A stretch of 64,000 nucleotides of DNA from Flavobacterium chungbukense (lineage in GTDB: Bacteria > Bacteroidota > Bacteroidia > Flavobacteriales > Flavobacteriaceae). The stretch spans positions 806,001 to 870,000 of the forward strand of contig NZ_JAJGZV010000002.1 of the NCBI RefSeq assembly GCF_020805785.1, read 5' to 3'. The notes beneath the pieces are model-generated. The model was not told the DNA's origin. It worked only from the letters and a program-made list of their open reading frames with translations, and searched no databases. Shown in pieces: positions 1 through 9,835 of the stretch. The position numbers were made by a program, and so were the translations under genes. Positions within the stretch are counted from its first letter, which is position 1; each line of letters starts with the position of its first letter.

Positions 1-268
1 CGATTGCGCCAATTCTTCTTGGTTCTGCATTCATGATTTTTGTCACTGCTGCGGTAGAGCCAACGAAATCTACTTCTAAATCGCGGGCTTTGATTCCCAT
101 AATAGTCATCATACAGCTTGCCAAAGCATTTGCTACTGTATCTGTTGGAGAAAAAGCCTCGCCTTTTCCGTTATTATCTAATGGTGCATCAGAAATGATT
201 TCGCTTCCTGATTGCACATGAATTGATTTTGTTCTTAAATCGCCTAAATAGGTTACTTTTGATGTCAT
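1..268 (-). CDS. OsmC family protein, 3' part missing
   Basis: Partial gene running off the left edge; about 89 N-terminal residues are present. The protein begins MTSKVTYLGDLRTKSIHV and contains the block SDAPLDNNGKGEAFSPTD followed by LASCMMTIMGIKA. This is the N-terminal half of the OsmC/Ohr fold, and the Cys is the first peroxidatic cysteine of that family. OsmC-type proteins reduce organic hydroperoxides in the cytoplasm. The second catalytic Cys would lie outside the window. The ATG overlaps the TAA of the upstream LysM gene (TAATG), so the two are probably translationally coupled. Confidence 0.85.
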   Translation of the reverse strand, partial: MTSKVTYLGDLRTKSIHVQSGSEIISDAPLDNNGKGEAFSPTDTVANALASCMMTIMGIKARDLEVDFVGSTAAVTKIMNAEPRRIGAI

Positions 269-2361
269 TAATTTGCTACTTTTAAAGTTAAGTCACTATC
301 GTAATACAAGATGTAAACACCTTTATTAGCGTGTCCGCCATCTTCTTTTCTATAATATTGAAATTTGTTATCTACTTGCTGTGTGGTCATCATGTCTGCC
401 GTTTCTTGAAACGTTTTCCCTTGCACCAAACGCATCATGGTATCAAACGTTACGTCAAATCCTCTCGTTGCGTACGTTGTCGGATTTGCTTTGTTTTTCA
501 AACGGTATTGTTTTTCAAAAATTAAAACCGATTGTTCGTCGCTTTCACGTGTTACAGAAGGATACATCAATTTCAATTTTACCAAATTATCAAAACTAAT
601 TTCGTCTGTATCTAATGTGCTGTTTGGTTCTAAAATCACCAACTGCACTTGACACGTTTTTTGAGAATCTATCATTGCTTTTATCGTCGCTTTAATCATG
701 GCTGTGTTTCCAGTTTCCATGACCACATAATTCATGCGATTTGGTATCAGTAAGCTTTTTAAATTAGCCACATCCAAACCACCTGTTTCTGTTAAAGAAG
801 CAAATGTTACCCCTCTCTGATTTTGTTTAATATAGTTGATAACCGATTCTTTTTTCTTATCTACAACGGCAACAATATTTCCGTTTTTAGAACGCATATA
901 GTCAAACATTGTATTTCTGATTACATCATTTGCCGGTATTGATTGATATAAATTCTCTATCGGATTGGCAATATCTTTGGATAAAGGCGAGATAACAGGA
1001 ACATTATACATTCTTAGCGTGTTGGCAGTTGCTTCAGCATTATTTTGATAGAATGGTCCAACTATAGCATCTGCATCCTGAAGTTTAGAAATCAAACCAG
1101 ATACATTAGAGGTCGTTTTAGTTTCTTGAGAATCATAAATTGCAACATCAATTGGCAATTTTAATGTTTTAGCAGAATCGATTGCCATCATGGCACCAGC
1201 ATAAAAATCTAAAGTCATGTTTAAGAACTTGTCATTTTTTATTCTGTTGCCTGTTCCAGTGGTATCACTTTGAATTTTAGACATATTGAATGGCAGCAAT
1301 AAAACTACTTTTTTACGCTCATTTGCTCCTCTTTTTTTACTTAACTCTACAATTTCAGCATTACTATTATCGGTTGATTTTACTTTATCAACAATCTTAA
1401 TTCCTCCTGCAGTCGTTTCAACAGATTTACTAACAGAAGAATCTGCTGGTTTTTCAGTTGGCACTTGAGCAGCAATAATTGGAGCTGGAGCCACATATCC
1501 AGTAGGAACTTTCAAAACCATTCCCTCTTTGACACCTTCAGAAAGTGACGGATTTAAAGCCACTAATTCATCTTGTGACAAATGAAAAACTCTTCCTAAA
1601 CTATAAAAGGTTTCTTTTGGTTTTACTTGATAATCCATATAAGAAACTGCTTTTTTAGAAGTTTCAGCCGGTTTTTTACTTTCTGCAGCTTTAGCCACTT
1701 CTGATGGAATATTTTCAGTTTTTGGTGCAGTTCCTTTAATAGTCAATCTATAACCAACTGGAAGATTAGCTACAATATCAGGATTACGTTTTTCTAATTC
1801 CGCAACACTCATATCATATTGTTTTGCAATACCGAATTTTGTTTCTTTTGGCTGTACATCATGATACACATATTTCTCAGCGCCTTTTTCTTTTACAGGT
1901 TTCGAGCTGGCTTTAGGTGCAGATCCTTTAGCTGGAATGACTAATTTCTGTCCGATTTGAACACCTGTCTTTTCCAAAAACGGATTTGCTGCTTTTAAAG
2001 CTTCATCTGAAATTCCGTATTTTTTCTCAATGCTGTAAAACGTTTCTTTTGGCTGTACTTCATGAATAATTTCTTTGCCAGAAGCTACAACCGTTTTAGG
2101 TTTTACCGCTTCTTCTTTCTTGGTTTCTTCCTTTTTTGCATCAGCGTTTTTAGTCGGAATCAACAATACAGAATTTGGAGATATTCCCGTTCTCGCATCT
2201 GGATTTAATTGGTAAATATCATAAGGCGTTACCTTAAATTTTTGCGCAATCTGATTAATAGTTTCACCGCTCGAAACTTTATACTTCACTACTTTTTCTT
2301 GCGAAAATGCATTCGAAGTCATAAAAAATACAAGAGACAATAATGTTAAATAATATTTCAT
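268..2361 (-). CDS. LysM repeat protein with a periplasmic-binding-like C-terminal domain
   Basis: 697 aa with an N-terminal signal peptide ending at about residue 20 (SNAFSQ). Four LysM units follow at roughly residues 25-70, 98-143, 166-210 and 242-288; each has the pattern ETxxxIAxKxxV...NP plus a LxIP end. A low-complexity linker leads to a region from about 350 to 690 that resembles type I periplasmic binding proteins (KVVLLLPFNMS, then DFYAGAMMAID, DADAIVGPFY, VPVISPLS). The likely role is binding peptidoglycan and sensing or scaffolding in the periplasm; the ligand is unknown. It lies upstream of the OsmC gene with a 1-base overlap, and follows another LysM gene at a 93-bp spacing. Confidence 0.85.
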   Translation of the reverse strand: MKYYLTLLSLVFFMTSNAFSQEKVVKYKVSSGETINQIAQKFKVTPYDIYQLNPDARTGISPNSVLLIPTKNADAKKEETKKEEAVKPKTVVASGKEIIHEVQPKETFYSIEKKYGISDEALKAANPFLEKTGVQIGQKLVIPAKGSAPKASSKPVKEKGAEKYVYHDVQPKETKFGIAKQYDMSVAELEKRNPDIVANLPVGYRLTIKGTAPKTENIPSEVAKAAESKKPAETSKKAVSYMDYQVKPKETFYSLGRVFHLSQDELVALNPSLSEGVKEGMVLKVPTGYVAPAPIIAAQVPTEKPADSSVSKSVETTAGGIKIVDKVKSTDNSNAEIVELSKKRGANERKKVVLLLPFNMSKIQSDTTGTGNRIKNDKFLNMTLDFYAGAMMAIDSAKTLKLPIDVAIYDSQETKTTSNVSGLISKLQDADAIVGPFYQNNAEATANTLRMYNVPVISPLSKDIANPIENLYQSIPANDVIRNTMFDYMRSKNGNIVAVVDKKKESVINYIKQNQRGVTFASLTETGGLDVANLKSLLIPNRMNYVVMETGNTAMIKATIKAMIDSQKTCQVQLVILEPNSTLDTDEISFDNLVKLKLMYPSVTRESDEQSVLIFEKQYRLKNKANPTTYATRGFDVTFDTMMRLVQGKTFQETADMMTTQQVDNKFQYYRKEDGGHANKGVYILYYDSDLTLKVAN

Positions 2362-2454
2362 AATATGGCTTAAAACAATTTAATTTCTAATTCTAAAATA
2401 AGTTACAGTTTCACCAAAAGCAAAATTCGCGCCGTTTGTTTATTCTGGTAAATT

Positions 2455-4353
2455 TTACCTCAAATCGATTTCTGCTTTTGCAATAATAACATCTTTATAT
2501 AACTCATATTCCTCTTTTTTCTTGCATTTATAAAGTACTTCTTCCATGTTTTCGAATTTATCACTGTAAACATAGTACGAAAGACTGTTAATATTAAAGA
2601 AAAAACTAGCGTTAAAATCGCCAGAATCAATGAGTTTCATAATAAACTTATCTCGCTCAACTGCGTCTGTAAATATACCCAAAACTAAGTAATACCCATT
2701 GGAAACTTCTCTAAGATTATCATAAACTTCTACTTTTACTGTTTTATCCGTTCTTAAAGGATTGTCTTTCAATTCTTGTTTCATTTCTTCTAAAGAAATT
2801 GTTTTTGAATTTTCATCTAAATTATTTTTTTGCTGTTTTTTAACTGCTGCATCCTGATATTTTTTCAATTTAATCAAAGCCAATTTGTCATCAAAATTTC
2901 TGGCTTCCATACTATAATAAGAAGCTTTACTGATATGTCTTTTTACTTCAATTTTTTTCTGAGTATCTAACGAATCAATCTTCGCGATCAAAAGCTGATT
3001 TTGAGCATCGCCCTGCTCCTGCTCTATTTTGAAACGTTTAATTTCTTCTAAAGACAGTCGTTGCTGCAAAGAAGTGGTATTGGTATTTTTCTCGCTTTCG
3101 CGGATTTTTTTCTTATACTCCTGATTTTCCTCAACTGCGATTTTTTCGACTTTATTCATCAAACCAGCATATACTTTTCTGTTCTCTGCTAATTCTTTTT
3201 TCAACTGCGAAGACAATTCGTTGGTTTTATTGATTCCTTCAGAAGATTGTTTTTCCAACCTTTTTGATTCTTCAACATTCAAAATATCCATCCGTTTTAA
3301 TTCCTTCAAATCATTATTCATAGAATTGACCAACGAATCCAATTTCGTCATCAAAATATCTTGAACGTTTTTATTTGCTTCTAAAACCAAACGCAATTTT
3401 TCTACTGAATTCTCCTTAGATCCATTCATGTCATTCAGATTCACTTTTAAATCATTAATTTTTATAATTTTCTGATTCATTTGTTTCTGAACAACCAAAC
3501 GGTCTTTTAAATCTTCCAATTCCATTGTTTTGGCTTTTGTTTTCTCCACCACAACTTGCTTTTCTGCCAAAGCAAGCATTAATTCTTCGCTTTCGTTTGC
3601 GGGTTTTATTACTGCGGTATTGATTGCTAATTTATTACCGACAATTAATCCGTTTACAATTTCTGGATTTTGAGATTCTAGTTGATCGATGGAAATTCCG
3701 TATTTCTTGGCAATAGAAAATTTAGTTTCTTTTGCTTCTACAACATGAAAAATAGTTTCTTGATTGATAACACGAACTCTTCCGTCTAACGTTTTTCTTT
3801 TGTTTGGAATTGAAATCGTTTGCCCAATCTGAAGTCCGTTTTGAAGTATTTCTTTGTTTAAATTCTCCAAATCTTGTACCGAAACATTATATTGTCTGGC
3901 AATACTAAATAGTGATTCTTTTGCAACAACTTGATGTGATGTTTTGGAAGAAATTGCAGTTTCTGTTTTATCTGAATTTTGAGGAATGATTAATTCTTGA
4001 CCAATTTGAAGTCCGTTGCCAAGAATTGGATTTGCATTTTGAATGGCTTCTACAGAAACATGATATTGTTTGGATAATCCGAACAGTGTTTCTTTTGAAG
4101 CAACAACATGGATCTGTTGTTTTGAATTTGTTTTTTCTGAGTGAACAGGAATCTTTATAATCTGATTATCCTTGATTCCACTTTGTGATTCGGGGTTGAG
4201 TTTGTAAATCTCATCTATAGAAACCTTATACTTTTGGGCAATAAAATAAGCAGTTTCTCCTTTTTGAATCTTGTGCTCAATAATTGAATCTTGCGCAGTT
4301 ATTTTGTTAAAAGACAAAACAAAGACAAGAGAAATTGTTAAAAGTTCTCTCAT
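2455..4353 (-). CDS. LysM repeat and coiled-coil envelope protein with a SPOR-like C-terminus
   Basis: 632 aa with a signal peptide (cleavage near residue 20, NKITAQ). Four LysM repeats occupy about residues 25-70, 80-125, 140-185 and 205-250. From about 260 to 540 the sequence is rich in Glu, Lys and Gln and looks like a long coiled coil. The last 80 residues (YYLVLGIFTDAVERDKF, then SLSYYVYSDKFENMEE) resemble the SPOR-like tail of Bacteroidota gliding and secretion accessory proteins. That tail is expected to bind glycan strands lacking stem peptides. It is probably a periplasmic tether; no specific function is known. It is the first of two co-oriented LysM genes. Confidence 0.8.
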   Translation of the reverse strand: MRELLTISLVFVLSFNKITAQDSIIEHKIQKGETAYFIAQKYKVSIDEIYKLNPESQSGIKDNQIIKIPVHSEKTNSKQQIHVVASKETLFGLSKQYHVSVEAIQNANPILGNGLQIGQELIIPQNSDKTETAISSKTSHQVVAKESLFSIARQYNVSVQDLENLNKEILQNGLQIGQTISIPNKRKTLDGRVRVINQETIFHVVEAKETKFSIAKKYGISIDQLESQNPEIVNGLIVGNKLAINTAVIKPANESEELMLALAEKQVVVEKTKAKTMELEDLKDRLVVQKQMNQKIIKINDLKVNLNDMNGSKENSVEKLRLVLEANKNVQDILMTKLDSLVNSMNNDLKELKRMDILNVEESKRLEKQSSEGINKTNELSSQLKKELAENRKVYAGLMNKVEKIAVEENQEYKKKIRESEKNTNTTSLQQRLSLEEIKRFKIEQEQGDAQNQLLIAKIDSLDTQKKIEVKRHISKASYYSMEARNFDDKLALIKLKKYQDAAVKKQQKNNLDENSKTISLEEMKQELKDNPLRTDKTVKVEVYDNLREVSNGYYLVLGIFTDAVERDKFIMKLIDSGDFNASFFFNINSLSYYVYSDKFENMEEVLYKCKKKEEYELYKDVIIAKAEIDLR

Positions 4354-4369
4354 AAATAGTAGGTTATAA

Positions 4370-4406
4370 AAAATTAAGGCCTTACAAATGTAAGACCTTA
4401 ATTTTA
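4370..4406 (-). terminator. Rho-independent terminator after guaA
   Basis: Inverted repeat with arms AAAATTAAGG and CCTTAATTTT and an inner CTTACA/TGTAAG stem. It lies 11 bp past the guaA stop codon. Confidence 0.75.
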
Positions 4407-4416
4407 AAATATACTA

Positions 4417-5946
4417 CTATTCCCACTCAATTGTTGCAGGTGGTTTTGAACTAATATCGTAAACAACACGATTCACACCTTTTACTTTATTAATGATATC
4501 GTTAGATACTTTCATCAAGAAATCGTAAGGTAGATGAACCCAGTCAGCAGTCATACCATCTGTTGATTCTACTGCTCTAAGCGCTACCACTTTTTCGTAA
4601 GTACGCTCATCACCCATAACACCAACACTATTTACAGGAAGCAAGATTGCTCCAGCCTGCCAAACTTTATCATATAATCCCCAAGATTTTAATCCATCGA
4701 TAAATACAGCATCAACATCTTGTAAAATTTGCACTTTCTCTGGAGTAATATCTCCCAAAATTCTAATCGATAATCCTGGTCCTGGAAAAGGGTGTCTTCC
4801 TAATAATTCAGGATCTATTCCTAATGTAGCTCCAACTCGTCGCACTTCGTCTTTGAAAAGCATTCTAAGCGGTTCTACAATTTTTAATTTCATATAATCT
4901 GGCAATCCACCAACATTGTGGTGCGATTTAATTGTCGCAGATGGTCCTTTTACCGAAACAGATTCGATCACGTCTGGATAAATTGTTCCTTGCGCCAACC
5001 ATTTTACGTCTTCTAATAAGTGTGACTCATCATCAAAAACTTCAATAAATACACGACCGATTGTTTTACGTTTGGTTTCTGGATCACTAATTCCTGCTAA
5101 TTCGCCAAGAAAACGATCTCCAGCATCTACACCTTTTACGTTTAATCCCATTCCTTTGTATTGATCTAATACATTTTGGAATTCGTTTTTACGAAGTAAA
5201 CCGTTATTTACAAAGATGCAATATAAATTCTGTCCGATTGCTTTGTTTAATAAAACTGCTGCTACAGTAGAATCTACTCCACCAGATAAACCTAGAACTA
5301 CTTTGTCATTTCCTAATTTTTCTTTCAATTCTGCTACCATTTCGTCAACGAAAGCATTTGGAGTAAAGTTTTGAGGAACTTCAGCAATTTTTACCAAAAA
5401 GTTCTCCAGCATTTTTTTTCCATCTGTTGAATGGTAAACTTCTGGATGGTATTGAATTGCATAAGTAGTTTCGCCTTCAATTTTGTAAGCGGCATATTCT
5501 ACATCATGCGTGCTTGCTAATTTTACAGCATTTGTTGGAAGTCCTTTGATACTATCGCTATGACTCATCCAAACTTGGCTGTTTTCTGAAACTCCTTCGA
5601 AGAAAGTTTCACCTTCTTTAATATAGGACAAGTTTGCTCTACCATATTCTCTGGTATTTGAAGCAGCTACTTCTCCACCGCTGAAATGTGCTAAATATTG
5701 AGCTCCGTAACAAACGGCAAGCAAAGGCATTTTACCTCTAATTTGCGATAAATCAGGATGTGGCGCATCTTCTCCTCTAACAGAGAAAGGGCTTCCTCCT
5801 AAAATTACGGCTTTATAACTTGATAAATCACTTGGAATGTGATTGTAAGGAAAAATTTCGCAGAATATATTTAATTCGCGAACTCTACGCGCAATAAGCT
5901 GAGTATATTGCGATCCGAAATCTAAAATAAGTACGTTATGTTGCAT
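4417..5946 (-). CDS. guaA: GMP synthase (glutamine-hydrolysing)
   Basis: Converts XMP, ATP and glutamine to GMP, the last step of guanine nucleotide synthesis. 509 aa from the second Met ([17 protein letters not shown]), which matches the usual family start; an in-frame ATG two codons earlier is possible. The class I amidotransferase domain has its nucleophile Cys at about residue 79 (LLAVCYGAQ) and the His/Glu dyad in QYHPEVYHS. The ATP pyrophosphatase domain has the P-loop SGGVDST near residue 222. The dimerisation domain ends in the conserved [11 protein letters not shown]. Full length and intact, transcribed alone with its own terminator. Confidence 0.98.
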   Translation of the reverse strand: MQHNVLILDFGSQYTQLIARRVRELNIFCEIFPYNHIPSDLSSYKAVILGGSPFSVRGEDAPHPDLSQIRGKMPLLAVCYGAQYLAHFSGGEVAASNTREYGRANLSYIKEGETFFEGVSENSQVWMSHSDSIKGLPTNAVKLASTHDVEYAAYKIEGETTYAIQYHPEVYHSTDGKKMLENFLVKIAEVPQNFTPNAFVDEMVAELKEKLGNDKVVLGLSGGVDSTVAAVLLNKAIGQNLYCIFVNNGLLRKNEFQNVLDQYKGMGLNVKGVDAGDRFLGELAGISDPETKRKTIGRVFIEVFDDESHLLEDVKWLAQGTIYPDVIESVSVKGPSATIKSHHNVGGLPDYMKLKIVEPLRMLFKDEVRRVGATLGIDPELLGRHPFPGPGLSIRILGDITPEKVQILQDVDAVFIDGLKSWGLYDKVWQAGAILLPVNSVGVMGDERTYEKVVALRAVESTDGMTADWVHLPYDFLMKVSNDIINKVKGVNRVVYDISSKPPATIEWE

Positions 5947-6021
5947 GCGCAAAAATACTTTTTATATTCGAAATTGAAAAATCGGAGCAGTGAAAAAAAA
6001 ATATTTTTTTTTCACTGCAGG

Positions 6022-6114
6022 CTCTAAGATACTAAGTTGCTAAGGTTCTAAGCTTTTTTCTGACTCAAAAACAAAAAAACTTAGCATCTTAGAACCTTAG
6101 TTACTTAGTATCTT
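6022..6114. repeat. CTAAG-type inverted repeat pair (family A)
   Basis: Two arms built from 7-8 bp units of the form CTAAGAT, CTAAGTT or CTAAGGTT lie in opposite orientation: 6022-6052, and 6080-6114 on the other strand. The same units recur at 6707-6861, 21545-21579, 35881-36198, 50906-50937, 62111-62304 and 63736-63960. Here the pair sits between divergent genes, so it is not simply a terminator. Confidence 0.8.
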
Positions 6115-6177
6115 CGCAAAAAAATCCAAAAACTGAATTATTTCGTATTTAACAAAAAACCCAATTATAATTTAACT

Positions 6178-6705
6178 ATGAAATCAAAATTTATTGCCCT
6201 GACTGTTATCATGTCTATTTTTTTAACGTCTTGTGACGCGGTTGATGATTTACTAAGTTTCAGTATTTCAAACGAAGCTTCTATTAAAATTAAAAGTTCT
6301 TCACCTATTAATCTGCCTTCGGAAATAATCACTCCAGAAGTTACAACCAATTCTTCGGCAGAATTTGAAAACAACAAAACAAAGGCAAGTTTAGTGAAAG
6401 ATGTAAAAATCAGATCGCTGAAACTAACTATTGCAGATCCTTCTGATAAGACTTTTACTTTTTTAAAATCGGTTCACTTATATATTTCAACTAATAATTC
6501 TGATGAAATCGAATTGGCTTATCAAGACAATATCAATGTTACAACAAATACAATCGATTTGATTTGCACAGATAAAAAATTAGACCAATATATTAAAGCA
6601 GATAGTTATAAAATAAGAACTCAAGTAACATTAAAAGAAACTTTAACCAAAGATGTTACTGTAAAAGCAAACATGAAATTTAGAGTTACTGCGGATCCAT
6701 TTTAA
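6178..6705 (+). CDS. Small lipoprotein of unknown function
   Basis: 175 aa with a signal peptide and lipobox (FLTSCDAVDD; the Cys would be lipidated). The mature part is rich in Ser, Thr, Asn and Lys and has alternating hydrophobic residues, consistent with an all-beta fold. No family recognised. It is monocistronic and flanked on both sides by CTAAG repeats. Probably anchored in the periplasm or outer membrane. Confidence 0.75.
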   Translation: MKSKFIALTVIMSIFLTSCDAVDDLLSFSISNEASIKIKSSSPINLPSEIITPEVTTNSSAEFENNKTKASLVKDVKIRSLKLTIADPSDKTFTFLKSVHLYISTNNSDEIELAYQDNINVTTNTIDLICTDKKLDQYIKADSYKIRTQVTLKETLTKDVTVKANMKFRVTADPF

Positions 6706-6706
6706 T

Positions 6707-6861
6707 CTGAGGTGCTAAGTTTCTAAGATACTGAGGTTCTAAGATTTTATCTTGAGAAAAAAAAGAAGGCTCTGAAAATCAGAACCTTCTTTTTTTTTTG
6801 TTAATCCTTAAAGTTTAGAAAAAAACTTAGAACCTTAGAACCTCAGTATCTTAGCAACTTA
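6707..6861. repeat. CTAAG-type inverted repeat pair around a bidirectional terminator
   Basis: Arms at 6707-6744 and 6826-6861 are in opposite orientation. Between them lies a hairpin (GAAGGCTCTGA/TCAGAACCTTC) followed by a T-run at 6788-6799. The structure separates two convergent genes and could end transcription from both. Confidence 0.75.
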
Positions 6862-6866
6862 AAAAA

Positions 6867-7580
6867 TCACTCTTTCGTCACGACGATTGACGCCTTAAAT
6901 CCAGCGGCGAGATTGTCCCAATAATCATTTGTAACCAATGCACCCTTATCATCATAGACTTGTATTTCGGCAGTGTTTCCACCAAGTGTACCGATATTTA
7001 AAGCTTCGAAATCTAATTTATTAAATCCTGGTTTAAGATCAATTTTTACCTGCTGAAAACTAGCATCTAATAAAATACGATCTCTAATTACAGCGTCGTT
7101 TGAAGACACTTTGACTAAATCGCCATCAATTGCTCCAAAATCACGAAATTTCACTATAAAGTATTCCGATTTGGTTTTAAAATCCCCAAGCGAAATATTT
7201 CTTTTAACTAATGTTCCTCTCCCTTCACGTAAACCTGCATCTTTTAAGGCTTTGTTTAAATCCTTTTCCATTTTTGCTACATAACGATCGCCAGGATTAG
7301 CAAAATCAGTTTCTGTAGACATGGTAAATTTGCTTTTTTCTTCTCCAATCTGAAATTTAGATTTTGGAGTTATCGTAGTATTTTCAAAAACATTCGGTGT
7401 CTTAATAGCTGGGATATCGCTTACATCTGCCTGCGGATCTTTGACTTCTGGAATTGGAGTCTTTTTAGGTTTTGCGCTAAATTTTGGTGCCGGAATAGCT
7501 TTGAATTTTGAGTTAAATTCGGCTTGGGCTGATACTGACATTGCAGTAAGAAACAATATGAATAATAAAATGTGCTTCAT
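6867..7580 (-). CDS. Secreted protein of unknown function
   Basis: 237 aa with a cleavable signal peptide (MKHILLFILFLTAMSVSAQA). A Pro/Lys-rich linker (about residues 25-60) precedes a compact C-terminal region. That region has a DNAVIRDRILLDASFQ segment and beta-rich stretches ending in GFKASIVVTKE. No catalytic motif seen. It lies convergent to the 6178 lipoprotein gene and divergent from the cbpA-like gene. Envelope location is inferred from the signal peptide only. Confidence 0.7.
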   Translation of the reverse strand: MKHILLFILFLTAMSVSAQAEFNSKFKAIPAPKFSAKPKKTPIPEVKDPQADVSDIPAIKTPNVFENTTITPKSKFQIGEEKSKFTMSTETDFANPGDRYVAKMEKDLNKALKDAGLREGRGTLVKRNISLGDFKTKSEYFIVKFRDFGAIDGDLVKVSSNDAVIRDRILLDASFQQVKIDLKPGFNKLDFEALNIGTLGGNTAEIQVYDDKGALVTNDYWDNLAAGFKASIVVTKE

Positions 7581-7899
7581 TGAAATAGTTTTATCGAATC
7601 GGCTTTTATAATTAATACAAAAATCAAAAGTCCAGCATCACAAAAATAGTATAATTTAATTAGGCTCGGCAACTTTAGGAGTTTTATAACAATAAATTAA
7701 GCTAATTTTTGGAATCAAAAAACCTGCCAAGATTTTTTACTTCGCAAAAAATAATATTCAATTTTTAAAATTCCAAATTCCAAAAATTCAGTTTTAAAAA
7801 CTTTATTTTTAACATTAATATCAAATTCATCATTTTGATTATTAACAACTTATTCTTAACTTCAATACTTTATTTTACCATTTATAAAATCTCATAAAA
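7581..7899. other. Divergent intergenic region, 319 bp
   Basis: Very A+T rich; it holds the promoters of the genes at 7580 (minus) and 7900 (plus). At 7755-7790 a short run of AAATTCC-like 7-8 bp units occurs, similar in style to the other short-period repeats of this window. No gene or structured RNA was seen. Confidence 0.5.
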
Positions 7900-8826
7900 A
7901 TGGATTATATCGATTATTACAAAGTATTAGATGTTACTAAAGCTGCGACCGAAGCAGAAATCAAAAAAGCATACCGAAAACTGGCTAGAAAATACCATCC
8001 TGATTTGAATCCGAATGATAAAGAAGCGGAGAAAAAGTTTAAAGAAATAAACGAAGCAAACGAAGTTTTGAGCAATCCCGAAAATCGTAAAAAATATGAT
8101 AAATACGGAAAAGACTGGAAACATGCCAACGAATTCGAAAAAGCAGGTTACGATCCGAATCAACAACAGAGCAGACAACAAAGCGGTTCACAATATTCGG
8201 GAGGTGATTTTTCTGGTTTTGGAGGCGGCGACTTTTCTGGAAGCGATTTTTCAGATTTTTTCAATTCGATGTATGGCGGCGGAAAAAGCAGATCACAGTC
8301 TAAATATCGAGGACAAGATTTTAATGCCGAACTCGAATTAGATCTCGCATCGGCTTACAACACTCACAAACAAAGCTTAACTGTTAACGGAAAAAATATC
8401 CGAATTACAATTCCGGCTGGGGTAGAAAACGGACAGATTATTAAAATTCCAAATCATGGCGGACCGGGCGTAAATGGCGGTCCAAACGGAGATTTATTTA
8501 TCACTTTTTCTATCGCCAATACTTCAGATTTTAAACGTGAAGGCAATAATTTGTACGCAGATGCGCCTTTAGATTTATACACTGCGGTTTTAGGTGGAGA
8601 AACTTTCATCAATACTTTCGATGGAAAAGTAAAAATTAAAGTTCCCGCAGAAACTCAGCCTGGAACAAAGGTAAAATTGAAAGGAAAAGGCTTTCCTATT
8701 TATAAAAAAGAAAATCAATTTGGCGATTTGTATATCACTTATACTATCAAAATTCCAACAAAATTGTCAGACAAAGAAAAAGAATTATTTGAAGAATTAG
8801 CTAAACTAAGAAGCCATGAAAAATAA
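7900..8826 (+). CDS. cbpA: DnaJ-family co-chaperone, CbpA type
   Basis: 308 aa. The J domain covers residues 1-70 with the HPD signature ([14 protein letters not shown]). A Gly/Ser/Phe-rich linker lies at about 85-135. The C-terminal substrate-binding domains follow ([39 protein letters not shown]). There is no Cys-rich zinc finger, so this is a class B (CbpA) DnaJ that stimulates DnaK ATPase and delivers clients. The stop codon overlaps the start of the next gene, a CbpM homologue, which supports the CbpA assignment. Confidence 0.92.
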   Translation: MDYIDYYKVLDVTKAATEAEIKKAYRKLARKYHPDLNPNDKEAEKKFKEINEANEVLSNPENRKKYDKYGKDWKHANEFEKAGYDPNQQQSRQQSGSQYSGGDFSGFGGGDFSGSDFSDFFNSMYGGGKSRSQSKYRGQDFNAELELDLASAYNTHKQSLTVNGKNIRITIPAGVENGQIIKIPNHGGPGVNGGPNGDLFITFSIANTSDFKREGNNLYADAPLDLYTAVLGGETFINTFDGKVKIKVPAETQPGTKVKLKGKGFPIYKKENQFGDLYITYTIKIPTKLSDKEKELFEELAKLRSHEK

Positions 8827-9121
8827 AAATCTAATCCATATAAAACAATTTTGTCTGTACCACGAAATTGAAAACACTTTTATAACAGAACTTTATAATT
8901 ACGGACTTATTCATATTATTACAGAAGAAAATGATGAATACCTTGAACCGGAACAGATTCCTACAGTAGAAAAAATGATCCGAATGCATTATGATCTTAA
9001 AATCAACATGGAAGGAATTGATGCAATTTCAAATCTTTTGAATAAAATCGAGGCTTTACAAAAAAATTTAAATACGATACAAAATAAGCTTCGTCTTTAC
9101 GAACAAAAAGAAAACGAATAA
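8816..9121 (+). CDS. cbpM: Chaperone modulator CbpM
   Basis: 101 aa, overlapping the end of cbpA by 11 bp. It has the CbpM layout: a MerR-like N-terminal helical region ([20 protein letters not shown]), then [20 protein letters not shown], and a C-terminal coiled coil ([20 protein letters not shown]). CbpM binds the J domain of CbpA and inhibits its co-chaperone activity. Translational coupling suggests balanced synthesis of the pair. Confidence 0.88.
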   Translation: MKNKNLIHIKQFCLYHEIENTFITELYNYGLIHIITEENDEYLEPEQIPTVEKMIRMHYDLKINMEGIDAISNLLNKIEALQKNLNTIQNKLRLYEQKENE

Positions 9122-9136
9122 CATTTTAATATCACA

Positions 9137-9174
9137 AAAAAGCTTGATTTCCGACTTGATTTCAAGCTTTTTTT
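9137..9174 (+). terminator. Terminator of the cbpAM operon
   Basis: Arms AAAAAGCTTGA and TCAAGCTTTTT with a T-run, 15 bp after the cbpM stop. Confidence 0.8.
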
Positions 9175-9269
9175 AGCTTCTTTCAGAACCATAATTAGTA
9201 AATTGCGACCTATTAATCAACCTGAATTTGCTTTTAAAACACAACAAACAAATTCACAAATTATAAAAA

Positions 9270-9653
9270 ATGAAAAGAGAAAACATCTTGACTGGATCTC
9301 CGTGGGAAGACAAAATGGGATATTGTCGTGCCGTAAGAATTGGAAATATCATTGAAGTTTCTGGAACTGTTGCTATCGTTGACGGTGACAAAGTAAAAGC
9401 AGATGACGCTTATGCTCAAACTTATAATATAATTGAACGTGTTGAAAAAGTTTTAGAAGATTTAAATGTTGGCATTAAAGATGTAATCAGAACTCGAATT
9501 TTTACGACTGATGTTTCTACTTTTGAAGAAGTGGCGAGAGCGCATGCTGCTTTCTTTAAAGATGTAAAACCAACAACAGGTTTTTATGGAATCAATCAAT
9601 TAGTTGCGCCAGAATATTTGGTTGAAATTGAATTTACTGCTGTTGTTCAGTAA
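9270..9653 (+). CDS. RidA family protein (Rid/YjgF)
   Basis: 127 aa, typical Rid length. It has the family landmarks: an N-terminal SPWEDKMGYCRAVRIGN, then IEVSGTVAIVDGD, the Arg-containing block DVIRTRIFTTDV in the central helix-strand, and the C-terminal APEYLVEIEFTAVV. Rid proteins hydrolyse reactive enamine and imine intermediates from PLP enzymes; the Arg is the key catalytic residue in active members. Monocistronic, behind the cbpM terminator. Confidence 0.85.
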   Translation: MKRENILTGSPWEDKMGYCRAVRIGNIIEVSGTVAIVDGDKVKADDAYAQTYNIIERVEKVLEDLNVGIKDVIRTRIFTTDVSTFEEVARAHAAFFKDVKPTTGFYGINQLVAPEYLVEIEFTAVVQ

Positions 9654-9661
9654 TCTTTTTT

Positions 9662-9815
9662 TAGCCACGAATTTGCTTCGCCTGTTCGCTATCGCTCGGG
9701 TCACTAATTCGCACTAATTTTTTTCTTTTTGCCACTCCCGATAGCTATAGGGATAATGGATTTAAAATGATTATTTTTTCTTTTAATTCGTGAAAATTGG
9801 CGAAATTCGTGGCAA
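9662..9815. repeat. CACGAATT-type inverted repeat (family C)
   Basis: Starts with AGCCACGAATT and CACTAATTCGCACTAATT and ends with the reverse complement AATTCGTGAAAATTGGCG and AATTCGTGGC. Similar elements occur at 33846-34018 and, as one arm, at 21466-21488. A second small palindrome (CGATAGCTATAG) lies inside. Non-coding. Confidence 0.75.
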
Positions 9816-9835
9816 ACTATTTTTAGAATTCATTA

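Noticed and set aside
9654..9835. Fluoride riboswitch before the CLC gene
   Set aside because: The region is a CACGAATT-type inverted repeat; no riboswitch core was recognised.
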